A stretch of DNA of 64,000 bases from Nannocystis sp. (GTDB lineage Bacteria > Myxococcota_A > Polyangia > Nannocystales > Nannocystaceae): positions 62,001 to 126,000 of the forward strand of contig JADJRG010000017.1 in assembly GCA_016712315.1 (NCBI GenBank), read 5' to 3'. The notes below the pieces were generated by a model. It had not been told where the DNA came from and ran no database searches. It saw only the letters and a program-made list of their open reading frames with translations. The position numbers and the translations under genes are program-made. How positions within the stretch are numbered: position 1 is the first letter of the stretch; the number at the start of each line of letters is the position of its first letter. Positions 26,462 through 33,452 of this stretch are shown here, piece after piece.

Positions 26462-27958
26462 TCAGGGGCCTTCTTCGGCGAGGCTGGCGAGCGTGGGGGT
26501 GAGGTGGGCGAGCGCGGGGCCGTTGGCGCCGGCGATCGGGCGGACGGCGTCGACGCTGGCCTCCGCGCGGGCGAGCTGGGTAGGTGCGCCGCGGCCGAGG
26601 CGGACGAGCACCGCGTGATCGAGGTCGCCGCAGGTGGCGAGCAGGTCGCCGCCGTGGCGGGTGAGCGCGTAGAGGGGCGCAGGCAGGGTCTGTCGCTGGA
26701 GCTGGAGCTTCTTCGCGGCGGATAAGGTGCAGATGACGAGCTCGCGGGCGCCGTCTTTGGCGAGGACGAGGCCGCACGCGCCGACGGTGGCGGCGCGGGC
26801 GCGAGGATCGGCGAGGCCGGCGAGCAGCGGCTCAGGGAGGCGGCCCCGGCCGCTGACGGCGCCGAAGGGGAGCGCGACGAGGCGCAGCTCGGCGCCGTCC
26901 AGCAGCCAGGCGATCCGGGCGCTGAGATCGGCGGCGAGGACTTGGAAGGGGTGATCGTCGGTGAAGACGGTGCTGGGCTCGCCGCCGGAGACGGCGATGA
27001 TCCGGCGGGGGGCGGCGATGAGGGCGGTGTCGACGCCGTCGACGCTGGCGAAGCCGATCGCGCGGGCGACCCGGCCGACGATGGCGCCCGCGGGGTGGTC
27101 GTCGTCGGCGCGCCAGAGCACGTCCCCCTCGAGCATGGTGCGCCGGCCGGAGCGATCTTCGAGCTGGGGCGGGGCGGCGAGCGGGTGGCGCTCGAGGGCG
27201 CGGAGCAGGGCGTGGACGTCGAAGAAGCGGCGGCGAGGGTCTGGGTCGATGAGCCGCGCGATGATCCCAGGGAGGCCGGGGGCGCGGCGATGCTGCTGGA
27301 GGAAGGCGGCGCGGGCGCTCGCGGAGGGTAAGGTGGCGGTGAGCAGCTCGAGCGCGACCATGCCGAGGGAGTACTGATCCGCGGCGGGGGTGGCGGCGCG
27401 CAGCAGCACCTCGGGGGCCATGTAGAGGAGCGAGCCGGCGAGGCTGCGGGCGAGGGCGCCGCGGGCGAGGAAGCGGCCCGCGCCGAAGTCGGTGAGCAGC
27501 CACGGACCGGCGCCCATGAGCTCGCTGGCGAGGATGTTCTCGGGCTTGACGTCGCGGTGGAGGATGCCGTGGGCGTGGGCGTGGGCGAGGGCGCGGCCGA
27601 CGTCGCGGAGCAGGCCGACGATCGCGGGCTCGTCGAAGCGGCGCTCTGAGGCGATCGCGCGGCGTAAGGAGCCGCCGAGGGCGCGGGCGAAGACGAGCAC
27701 GGGGGCGCGGGCCTGGCGATCCTCGCCGGCGTCGAGGCAGGCGGCGATGTTGGGGTGGTTTAAGCGGGCGGCGAGGCGGAGCTCGTCGACCCAGGCGGCG
27801 TGGTTCTCGTCGTCGGTGTCGCCGCCGTCGAAGAGCTTGACGGCGACCTCGCGGCCGCTGCGGGCGTCGACGGCGGCGAAGACGGTGCCGAGGGAGCCGG
27901 CGGCGATCCTACCGATGACGCGGTAGCGGCCGAGGATCTCCTGTTCGGGGTCTTCCAT
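26462..27958 (-). CDS. Ser/Thr protein kinase with C-terminal beta-rich sensor-like region
   Basis: The protein has 498 residues from ATG 27958 (MEDPEQEILGRYRVIG). The kinase occupies residues 8-260: Gly loop GRIAAGSLGTVFA, Lys in VAVKLF, catalytic HRDVKPEN, DFGAG. The remaining 240 residues lack membrane segments and consist of repeated short beta strands (RIIAVSGG, LVICTLSA, GGDLLATCGDL) that may form a propeller. Unlike the two kinases next to it, it lacks the N-terminal shared domain. Only four bases separate it from the next kinase gene. Substrate and signal are unknown; position suggests a role in bilin-linked signalling. Confidence 0.9.
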   Translation of the reverse strand: MEDPEQEILGRYRVIGRIAAGSLGTVFAAVDARSGREVAVKLFDGGDTDDENHAAWVDELRLAARLNHPNIAACLDAGEDRQARAPVLVFARALGGSLRRAIASERRFDEPAIVGLLRDVGRALAHAHAHGILHRDVKPENILASELMGAGPWLLTDFGAGRFLARGALARSLAGSLLYMAPEVLLRAATPAADQYSLGMVALELLTATLPSASARAAFLQQHRRAPGLPGIIARLIDPDPRRRFFDVHALLRALERHPLAAPPQLEDRSGRRTMLEGDVLWRADDDHPAGAIVGRVARAIGFASVDGVDTALIAAPRRIIAVSGGEPSTVFTDDHPFQVLAADLSARIAWLLDGAELRLVALPFGAVSGRGRLPEPLLAGLADPRARAATVGACGLVLAKDGARELVICTLSAAKKLQLQRQTLPAPLYALTRHGGDLLATCGDLDHAVLVRLGRGAPTQLARAEASVDAVRPIAGANGPALAHLTPTLASLAEEGP

Positions 27959-27998
27959 GGGGGTCGGGTCGGCCGCGAGGGCTCGCGGGCGTGGGGGA

Positions 27999-28631
27999 TC
28001 AGGCGGCGAGCTCTTCGACGATGCGGCGGTGTGGGAGCTTGTCGGCGACCATCGCCTCGATCTTCTTGGCGGCCTCGAAGGGGGCGAGGATGAAGGTCGT
28101 GCCGTCGCGGTCGCCGAGGCGGCGGTCGCCGGTCTGCACGCAGCGCATCTCGCCGTCGCAGAAGGTGGCGAAGAAGCCCTCGAGGATGCCACAGAACATG
28201 TCGTCTCCGACATGTCCGCTGGGACCGATGTCTTGCATCGGGCTCTCCTCGAGGCGCACCGGGAGGAAGCCGCGCTCGCCGCGCGCCCAGTCGACGTCGA
28301 GCGCGCCGTAGCCGCAGCCGCGCCAGAGGTCGCGCAGCAGCGCGTCGAACTCGATCATGGTGCGGTCGCGGAGGGCGCAGCCGGCGAAGGTGTTGAGCTC
28401 CGACTCGAAGCGGCGGCTGAGGCGCTCGCCGAAGAAGCGGCCGCAGCGGCGGAGGATGAAGGGGGCGGCCGAGCCGGCCTCGTGCTCGCAGGCGGCGACG
28501 AAGCCGCGCAGGAAGTCGTCGCTGATCGCGAGCATGCGGGTGCCGCCGCGGCTGCGCAGGACGCCGCGGCGGCCGTCGAGGCTGAGGAAGTCCGGGTGCG
28601 TGAAGTAGTTGAGGTCCAGGCGCGTGTTCAC
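27999..28631 (-). CDS. V4R-like domain protein 1
   Basis: The protein has 210 residues. GTRMLAISDDFLRGFVAACEHE and FILRRCGRFFG match the corresponding stretch of the second V4R protein (30115-30765), so the two are paralogues. The C-terminal part (FCGILEGFFATFCDGEMRC) keeps the V4R layout, but the usual Cys after Gly-Asp is replaced (LGDRDG). V4R domains bind small molecules, tetrapyrroles or hydrocarbons and were first named from a bacteriochlorophyll-biosynthesis protein. Its start overlaps the stop of the phycobiliprotein-like globin gene by four bases (ATGA), so the two are likely made in fixed ratio and may interact. Confidence 0.78.
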   Translation of the reverse strand: MNTRLDLNYFTHPDFLSLDGRRGVLRSRGGTRMLAISDDFLRGFVAACEHEAGSAAPFILRRCGRFFGERLSRRFESELNTFAGCALRDRTMIEFDALLRDLWRGCGYGALDVDWARGERGFLPVRLEESPMQDIGPSGHVGDDMFCGILEGFFATFCDGEMRCVQTGDRRLGDRDGTTFILAPFEAAKKIEAMVADKLPHRRIVEELAA

Positions 28632-29128
28632 GAGGCGGCTCCCTTCTGACCCTCGAGCTCGCGGGTGAAGGTGGTGATGCAGAGCTCGAGGTAGGGGCGG
28701 AAGAGCTCGGCGGCGGCGGGGCTGAGCTCGGCGGCGACCTGGCGGGCGAGGCTCTGGTAGGTCTCGATGACGAAGTCGTAGGCGAAGCCGATGCCGCGGA
28801 GGATGGTCGCGAACCAGGTGAGGAAGGAGTCCTCGAAGTACTTCATGTCATTGCGCAGCAGCGAGCCGGCGCAGTAGCGGAGCACGAGGGTGAGGTCGCG
28901 CGAGCACTTCTGTCGGGCGTCGCGCATGCGCTTCTCGAGGTCGGGGAAGGCGCGGGTGATCTCGGCGAGGGCTTGGCGGACGATCGCCTCCTCCTTGGCG
29001 CGTAGCTCCTCGATCGCGGCGAGTCGACCGTCGAGGCTGTCCGACCACTCGAGGAGGAGCGCGAGCTCGGCCTTGGTCGGGTAGCGGCCTTCGCTGGCGG
29101 TGAGCATGGTGTGGATCTCTTTGTTCAT
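28628..29128 (-). CDS. Phycobiliprotein-like globin
   Basis: The protein has 166 residues, the size of one phycobiliprotein subunit. The N-terminal GRYPTKAEL (14-22) matches the GRYLS..EL start of phycocyanin/allophycocyanin subunits. QKCSRDLTLVLRY (73-85) matches EKCARDIGYYLRM around chromophore Cys84: Cys75, Arg77 and Asp78 stand where phycocyanin has its bilin-binding Cys84, Arg86 and Asp87. The rest is all-helical. Start ATG 29128 was chosen because the match begins there. To my knowledge such globins beside bilin genes in heterotrophs are called bilin biosynthesis-associated globins. No lyase or linker gene is nearby, so covalent bilin attachment is a prediction. Confidence 0.85.
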   Translation of the reverse strand: MNKEIHTMLTASEGRYPTKAELALLLEWSDSLDGRLAAIEELRAKEEAIVRQALAEITRAFPDLEKRMRDARQKCSRDLTLVLRYCAGSLLRNDMKYFEDSFLTWFATILRGIGFAYDFVIETYQSLARQVAAELSPAAAELFRPYLELCITTFTRELEGQKGAAS

Positions 29129-29199
29129 AGCGGGGCTCTCTTTGTGGATGTGGGTGACGTGCGTCGGTCGGTGGGGTGATGGATGAGAGGCGCGTGGGT

Positions 29200-30093
29200 T
29201 CACTCCCAGACGAAGTCGGAGAAGGCGTCGGCGACGATCCGGGCGTCGCTGACGACCTCCCCGCCGCGGACGAGGGCGGGGGGCTTGGCGACGGCCATGA
29301 AGTAGCGCTCGACGCTGCGCTGCGGCCACTCGATCTGCTCCGCGGCGGCAGACTGGTGGGCGGTGATCCGGCCGAAGTAGCGGCGCACCGGGATCGCGCC
29401 GATGGCCGGGTCGAGCGGGGGCGGCGGAGGGGCTCGTTTGCCGCCGCCGTCGACGACCCGTAGGCGCGGCGTGGGCGGCGCGCTCGGAGCGGCTACGGCG
29501 ACGGGGCGGGAGCGCTCGGGGGGGCGCCTTCGCGCGATCGGGGCCGCGGGCTCCGGCTTCGGCGGAGCAGAGAGGGCGAGGTCGATAAGGGCGGCCACGC
29601 TCGCCGTAGACGAGGACTGTTGCGTGGGTGGCGTCTCGGACGCCGTGGACTGTTGCGTGGGTGACAGCTCGGGGGTCGAGGACTGTTGCGTAGGTGGTCG
29701 CTCGGGCGGCGTGGACTGTCGCGGGGCTCGCAGCTCGGGCGCCGGGATCGAGCCGGAGACGGCCGCTTGGGGCCTCTTCTCGGCGTGTGCGGGCGGCGCG
29801 GGCGGGGGCGTCGGCGGCTCGGCCAACTGCGAGGGCTCGGGCGAGACGGGCGCGAGGGGTCGTGCTTCGCTCGCCTGAGGGGCGAGGGGCAGCGGCGCGG
29901 GCGGGGTCGATGGCGACGCCTGGGGCTGGGCGGCGAGGGGCGGCGGTGAGGTGGGGGCAGCCGCGGGCGCTGGCGGCGGCGCTTGGAGGGCTGGAGTGGG
30001 GGCGGGAAGGGAAGACTGGCCGGGGGGAGGGCCGCCGAGGCGCTCTAGGAGCCAGGCGAGGAGGGCGCGGAAGATGTCGCGGATTCGCTGCAT
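29200..30093 (-). CDS. Pro-rich protein of the bilin cluster
   Basis: The protein has 297 residues. Residues 1-20 (MQRIRDIFRALLAWLLERLG) form an amphipathic or membrane-touching helix. Residues 22-220 are a disordered Pro/Ala/Ser region that includes four PTQQS-containing 11-residue repeats. The last 75 residues are ordered (IGAIPVRRYFGRITAHQSAAAEQIEWPQRSVERYF, then DAFSDFVWE) and are probably the functional part. No known family. Its place between a V4R gene and the globin gene suggests a scaffold or adaptor, in the way linkers serve phycobilisomes, though no linker homology is visible. Confidence 0.7.
   Translation of the reverse strand: MQRIRDIFRALLAWLLERLGGPPPGQSSLPAPTPALQAPPPAPAAAPTSPPPLAAQPQASPSTPPAPLPLAPQASEARPLAPVSPEPSQLAEPPTPPPAPPAHAEKRPQAAVSGSIPAPELRAPRQSTPPERPPTQQSSTPELSPTQQSTASETPPTQQSSSTASVAALIDLALSAPPKPEPAAPIARRRPPERSRPVAVAAPSAPPTPRLRVVDGGGKRAPPPPPLDPAIGAIPVRRYFGRITAHQSAAAEQIEWPQRSVERYFMAVAKPPALVRGGEVVSDARIVADAFSDFVWE
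29614..29726. repeat. Four 33-base-spaced repeats in Pro-rich gene
   Basis: The phrase ggactgttgcgt recurs at about 33-base spacing (near 29614, 29647, 29680), with a diverged fourth copy near 29713. It encodes an 11-residue protein repeat with PTQQS/T. Confidence 0.8.
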
Positions 30094-30114
30094 CGGGGTC
30101 CTTCGGAGCCGCGC

Positions 30115-30765
30115 TCAGAGGCGCGAGATCACCTCGTCGGCCTTGGCGCCCTCTTGCACCCAGAATTGGGCGGCGTTGATCCGCTTGGAGGAGCCGATGA
30201 CGAACTTGCAAAACTCCTCGCCCATCGAGTAGCACTGGATCTCGATGCCGCTGAGCTCGCGCTTGGCGAGGTGCGAGAAGACGGCGGCGAACATGCCGGC
30301 GTAGTAGTGGCAGACGACCTTGCCGACGTTGCCGATGCTCTTGGCGACCGCGGAGTCGTAGAGGTCGACGTAAATGAGGCCCTCCTTGCGGTGGCTGAGG
30401 TCGTAGCGCCAGGCGCCCCAGCCGGCGGCCTGGAGCGGCCACCACCACGACTCGAGCATCATGCCAAAATTGGCCTCGTGGATCGCCGTGCCGAACTGGG
30501 CGGCGAAGCGGTCGGCGAAGCCGCGCATGTCGGCGGCGCCCCACTCGAAGCCGCAGCGGTACATGATGTCGCCGGCGGCGTCGCCGAGCTCCTCCTCGAG
30601 GGCGACCTGGTAGCCGAGGATAAAGTCCTCGCTGACGAGCATCATGCGCTGGCCGAACACCGAGCGGAGGTCGCCGTCGGGGCTGCGCTCGAAGAAGCGC
30701 TCGATTCTGTAGTGGTTGTGGAGCGAGACGACCTCTTGGTCGACCTTGGCCTTAAAAATGTCCAT
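30115..30765 (-). CDS. V4R domain protein 2
   Basis: The protein has 216 residues. A V4R domain covers most of it. GQRMMLVSEDFILGYQVALE begins the paralogous stretch. The terminal V4R signature VCHYYAGMFAAVFSHL...IEIQCYSMGEEFCKF is complete with all Cys, unlike its paralogue. An aromatic-rich stretch (MMLESWWWPLQAAGWGAWRYDL) could line a ligand pocket. It lies 3 bases downstream of the ferredoxin gene and 21 upstream of the Pro-rich protein gene. Sensing or holding a tetrapyrrole is an inference from the family's history and the neighbouring bilin enzymes. Confidence 0.88.
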   Translation of the reverse strand: MDIFKAKVDQEVVSLHNHYRIERFFERSPDGDLRSVFGQRMMLVSEDFILGYQVALEEELGDAAGDIMYRCGFEWGAADMRGFADRFAAQFGTAIHEANFGMMLESWWWPLQAAGWGAWRYDLSHRKEGLIYVDLYDSAVAKSIGNVGKVVCHYYAGMFAAVFSHLAKRELSGIEIQCYSMGEEFCKFVIGSSKRINAAQFWVQEGAKADEVISRL

Positions 30766-30768
30766 GGG

Positions 30769-31257
30769 CTATCTCCTGCGGATCGAGAGGGAGCGGGTCT
30801 TCATCTCCGCGACGTCGATGTCGACGCTGCGGAGCTCTTGGATGCGCGATCGTGTGATGATCTTGCCGGGGGCGATGAGCAGGCGGCCGTCGATCGGGTG
30901 GAGGATCGCCTCCTCGGCGCGGCGGCCGACGAGGGCGCCTAGATCGCCGGTGTCGAGCAGGTAGCGGCCGCTAGGGACGGAGACGCGCACGCCGTCGCCG
31001 GTGACCTTGGCCTGGCAGGCGAGGCGCGAATTGGGGCGGCGGTCGGCGAGCATCTTGAGGGCTCGCTCCTCGCGCGGGGTCTGCTTGGAGAGGTTGTCGC
31101 TCCCTTCGACCACGAAGACGTGGCAGGTCGCGCACAGGCCCTTGCCGCCGCAGGCCATGGTCAGCGGGACGCCGCGCTCGGTGAGGACCTCGAGGAGGCG
31201 GTGGTCGGTCTTGACGAGGCATGGATCCCCAATTCCGTCGATATGAATGCTCTTCAT
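30769..31257 (-). CDS. [2Fe-2S] ferredoxin with C-terminal extension
   Basis: The protein has 162 residues. Cys36, Cys42, Cys45 and Cys81 form the adrenodoxin-type cluster pattern Cys-x5-Cys-x2-Cys-xn-Cys, as in vertebrate and bacterial low-potential ferredoxins. Residues 100-162 are an extra, mostly polar segment (EAILHPIDGRLLIAPGKIITR) absent from plain ferredoxins, perhaps docking to the V4R proteins. Both heme oxygenase and bilin reductase need reduced ferredoxin, so this gene would complete the pathway; its reductase is not in the window. It is the first gene behind a good promoter-like sequence at 31296-31324. Confidence 0.88.
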   Translation of the reverse strand: MKSIHIDGIGDPCLVKTDHRLLEVLTERGVPLTMACGGKGLCATCHVFVVEGSDNLSKQTPREERALKMLADRRPNSRLACQAKVTGDGVRVSVPSGRYLLDTGDLGALVGRRAEEAILHPIDGRLLIAPGKIITRSRIQELRSVDIDVAEMKTRSLSIRRR

Positions 31258-31295
31258 GGAGGACCCTCAGCGGGGCGGTATGGCCACTGGATACA

Positions 31296-31324
31296 CAAAT
31301 AGAGGGGTTGTCTGAGTTTGTCAA
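31296..31324 (-). promoter_or_regulatory. Sigma-70-type promoter for the ferredoxin-to-heme oxygenase operon
   Basis: On the minus strand TTGACA (31324-31319) is a perfect -35, followed after 17 bases by TATTTG (31301-31296) as -10. The ferredoxin start is 38 bases further. Optimal spacing and consensus are striking in such GC-rich DNA. Confidence 0.6.
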
Positions 31325-31359
31325 ACACGGGCATTTATGCGCAGAGTGTCATCGCGCGC

Positions 31360-32781
31360 TTATTTCTTGCCGTAGAGGCTAGGCAGCGCGTTCGCGCCCG
31401 AGTCGCCGCGGACGGCGCGGGTGACGGCGTCGCTGATCGGGTCGGCGAGCGCCCGGAGCAGCTCCTCGGCGGCGTCGCCGACGTCTGACCAGCGCTCAAA
31501 GCGATCTTCAGGGCGCTTGCGGAGGAGGCGGGCGATGAAGGCGGCGAGCGGGGCGGGGAGCTGCGGCGCGCGATCGCGGAGCGACGGGGCGGGCTCGTGG
31601 AGGTGGGCGCGCATGGTCTCGAGCAGGTTGGCGCCGATGAAGGGCAGCTCGCCGGTGGCGGCCTCGTAGAGGGTGACGCCGAGGCTGTACATGTCCGCGC
31701 GATGGTCGACCGGGCGGGCCGTGAGGATGCACTCGGGGGCCATGTAGGCGGCGGTGCCGCGGAGGGTTCGGGCGCCTTCGGGGCGGATCGAGTCGCTGTC
31801 GCTCGCGAGGCCGAAGTCGGTGATCTTGACGCGGCCGTCGGGTCCGTAGAGGAGGAGGTTGGCGGGCTTGATGTCGCGGTGCAGGACGCCGGCTTGGTGG
31901 GCCGCGTGCAGCCCGCGGGCGACAGAGAGAGCGACGCGGGCGAGCGCCTGCGGCGGTAAGGGGCCGGCGGTGCTCAGGTGCTCCTCGAGGGAGATCGCGA
32001 AAATATCCTCGAGGACGATGTAGGGGGCGTCGCGGAAGACGCCGGAGCCGATCACGGCGACGACGTTGGCGTGATCGACGCGGGCGAGCAAGCGGGCCTC
32101 GCTCTGGAAGCGCTGGCTGTCGGCGGGCATGAGGTCGCGGCGCAGCAGCTTGAGCACGACAGAGCGCCGCTGCTGCTCGTCGCGGGCGCGGTAGACGATC
32201 GCGGTGGCGCCCGCGCCGAGGACGTCGCGGAGCGTGTAGACGCCGATCCGCGCGCCTGGTGGGGGGGCGGCGAGCAGGGCGACGGGATCGATCTTGCGCG
32301 CGCTGCGGCGGCCCGTGGCGCGGGCGCGGCGCTCCCCGGGGGTGGCCCGCAGGGGGCGCTCGGCCTCCGGGGTCCACTCGGGGATGGAGTTCCACTCAGG
32401 GATGGGGCCGAGCACGGTGTCCTCGGCGGCGGCCGGCTCGGGCGCGCTGAGCAGATCGGCGCGGCGCGGCGCGGGCTCCAGCGGCGCCGCCACCGGCCGC
32501 GGCGCTGCCTCGAGCGGCGGCGAGGCGAGCAGGCCGGGTGGCGGCTGAAAGCCCTCGAAGAGGGGCGCGAGCGGGGCTTTGAGGTAGCCGCGTTGGATCG
32601 CTCGCAGCGTGCGCGCGGCGGCGACGCCGAGGGCGCCGACATGCACGAGGTGATCAATAAAGGAGCCGCCGACGCGCCGCCATGAGCCCTCGATCGCGGC
32701 GAATGTGAGGTCATCCACCCGGCCCGGCACGACGTGGGCGCGGACTAGCTCGAGCTCAGGATCGGTGGGCTTGGCGTTCAT
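31360..32781 (-). CDS. Hanks-type Ser/Thr protein kinase of the bilin cluster (upstream copy)
   Basis: The protein has 473 residues from ATG 32781; in-frame sequence further upstream is not coding-like. The N-terminal 75 residues (VRAHVVPGRVDDLTFAAIEGSW, ARTLRAIQRGYLKAP) repeat the domain of the kinase at 25153-26457. A long linker precedes the kinase domain, which has GAGATAIVYRA, VVLKLL, HRDIKPAN, DFG and GTAAYMAPE, all intact. It lies upstream of the ferredoxin gene on the same strand, but a separate promoter lies between them. It and its paralogue bracket the bilin genes, which suggests paired inputs or outputs of one pathway. Confidence 0.92.
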   Translation of the reverse strand: MNAKPTDPELELVRAHVVPGRVDDLTFAAIEGSWRRVGGSFIDHLVHVGALGVAAARTLRAIQRGYLKAPLAPLFEGFQPPPGLLASPPLEAAPRPVAAPLEPAPRRADLLSAPEPAAAEDTVLGPIPEWNSIPEWTPEAERPLRATPGERRARATGRRSARKIDPVALLAAPPPGARIGVYTLRDVLGAGATAIVYRARDEQQRRSVVLKLLRRDLMPADSQRFQSEARLLARVDHANVVAVIGSGVFRDAPYIVLEDIFAISLEEHLSTAGPLPPQALARVALSVARGLHAAHQAGVLHRDIKPANLLLYGPDGRVKITDFGLASDSDSIRPEGARTLRGTAAYMAPECILTARPVDHRADMYSLGVTLYEAATGELPFIGANLLETMRAHLHEPAPSLRDRAPQLPAPLAAFIARLLRKRPEDRFERWSDVGDAAEELLRALADPISDAVTRAVRGDSGANALPSLYGKK

Positions 32782-33452
32782 GGTGCGGAGGCTCTCAGTC
32801 AGGACATGTGGTGATTGATCGGATGGGCGGCGGCGCGGCCAGCCGGGGATTGTAGCGGCCTCATGAGGTCGTGAGCAGATAGCCGAATGTGGTGTGCAGA
32901 TGGTCCTCTGATCTTCAGTAAGTAGGCTACGGCTGGAGCTGTCGTCGGCGCCCGAAGGTGCGGCATTGGGTCTCCCGGGCGCGATTACGCCGCCTCCTCG
33001 CGCGAGGGCGCTCGTCTCTGAGGAGTCCGAGCGTCGAGTCGGCCTTACTCTCATGATCACGAGGTGATCCTCGGCGACGTTCACGAGCGACCAGGGCGGC
33101 GCGCGGATGCGGCTGGGGGCGGAAATGAAGAGTCCCTGAGGACAGGTGTGTCCAGTAAAGTGGACAGTTCAGCGTTGAATCGATGTTCTGTCCGATATGT
33201 GTATATTCGCGCGACGATCCTCCGGCGGGGCTTCGGCATGAGTCGCCCGGTACCAGGGGATCTCCTCCTCGGTGAGGTGCGCGGTAGGCGCTGGCTGAGA
33301 CGAAGGTGGCGTGGCACCATGATGCACGATGTCGCGACGGTAAGGCGTGGGCGCTTCGGCCACGGCGCACAAGCGCCGAAGATCACAGCGGCTTCGCTGC
33401 TCTGGTAGGCCGGCGAGCTTCGTGCTCTGTTCATCGGCGCACGAGGCTACAC
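32782..33452. other. 671-base divergent intergenic region with palindromes
   Basis: This gap lies between the kinase (minus) and the persulfide dioxygenase (plus). I saw no convincing gene in it; the frames that stay open have no recognisable protein features. It holds an inverted repeat gatcac-gag-gtgatc (33055-33069), a GGACA/TGTCC array (33140-33193) and a locally AT-rich stretch around 33150-33225. It is the most likely site of regulation for both flanking genes. Confidence 0.55.
33140..33193. promoter_or_regulatory. Array of GGACA/TGTCC half-sites
   Basis: GGACA occurs at 33140-33144, TGTCCA at 33149-33154, TGGACA at 33161-33166, and TGTCC at 33189-33193. The first pair forms a palindrome with a 4-base centre. 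The middle pair forms the perfect palindrome tgtcca-gtaaag-tggaca. Four copies in 54 bases with symmetric arrangement suggest cooperative operator sites. The regulator is unknown. Confidence 0.5.

Noticed and set aside
28628..29128. Cyanobacterial origin of the window because of a phycobiliprotein-like gene
   Set aside because: No photosynthesis, linker or lyase genes are present. Base composition and neighbours fit the rest of the myxobacterium-like sequence, so recent transfer is not indicated by eye.
33064..33408. A 114-codon open frame before the persulfide dioxygenase gene
   Set aside because: It has no protein-like pattern, contains the palindrome array, and no start signal was found.
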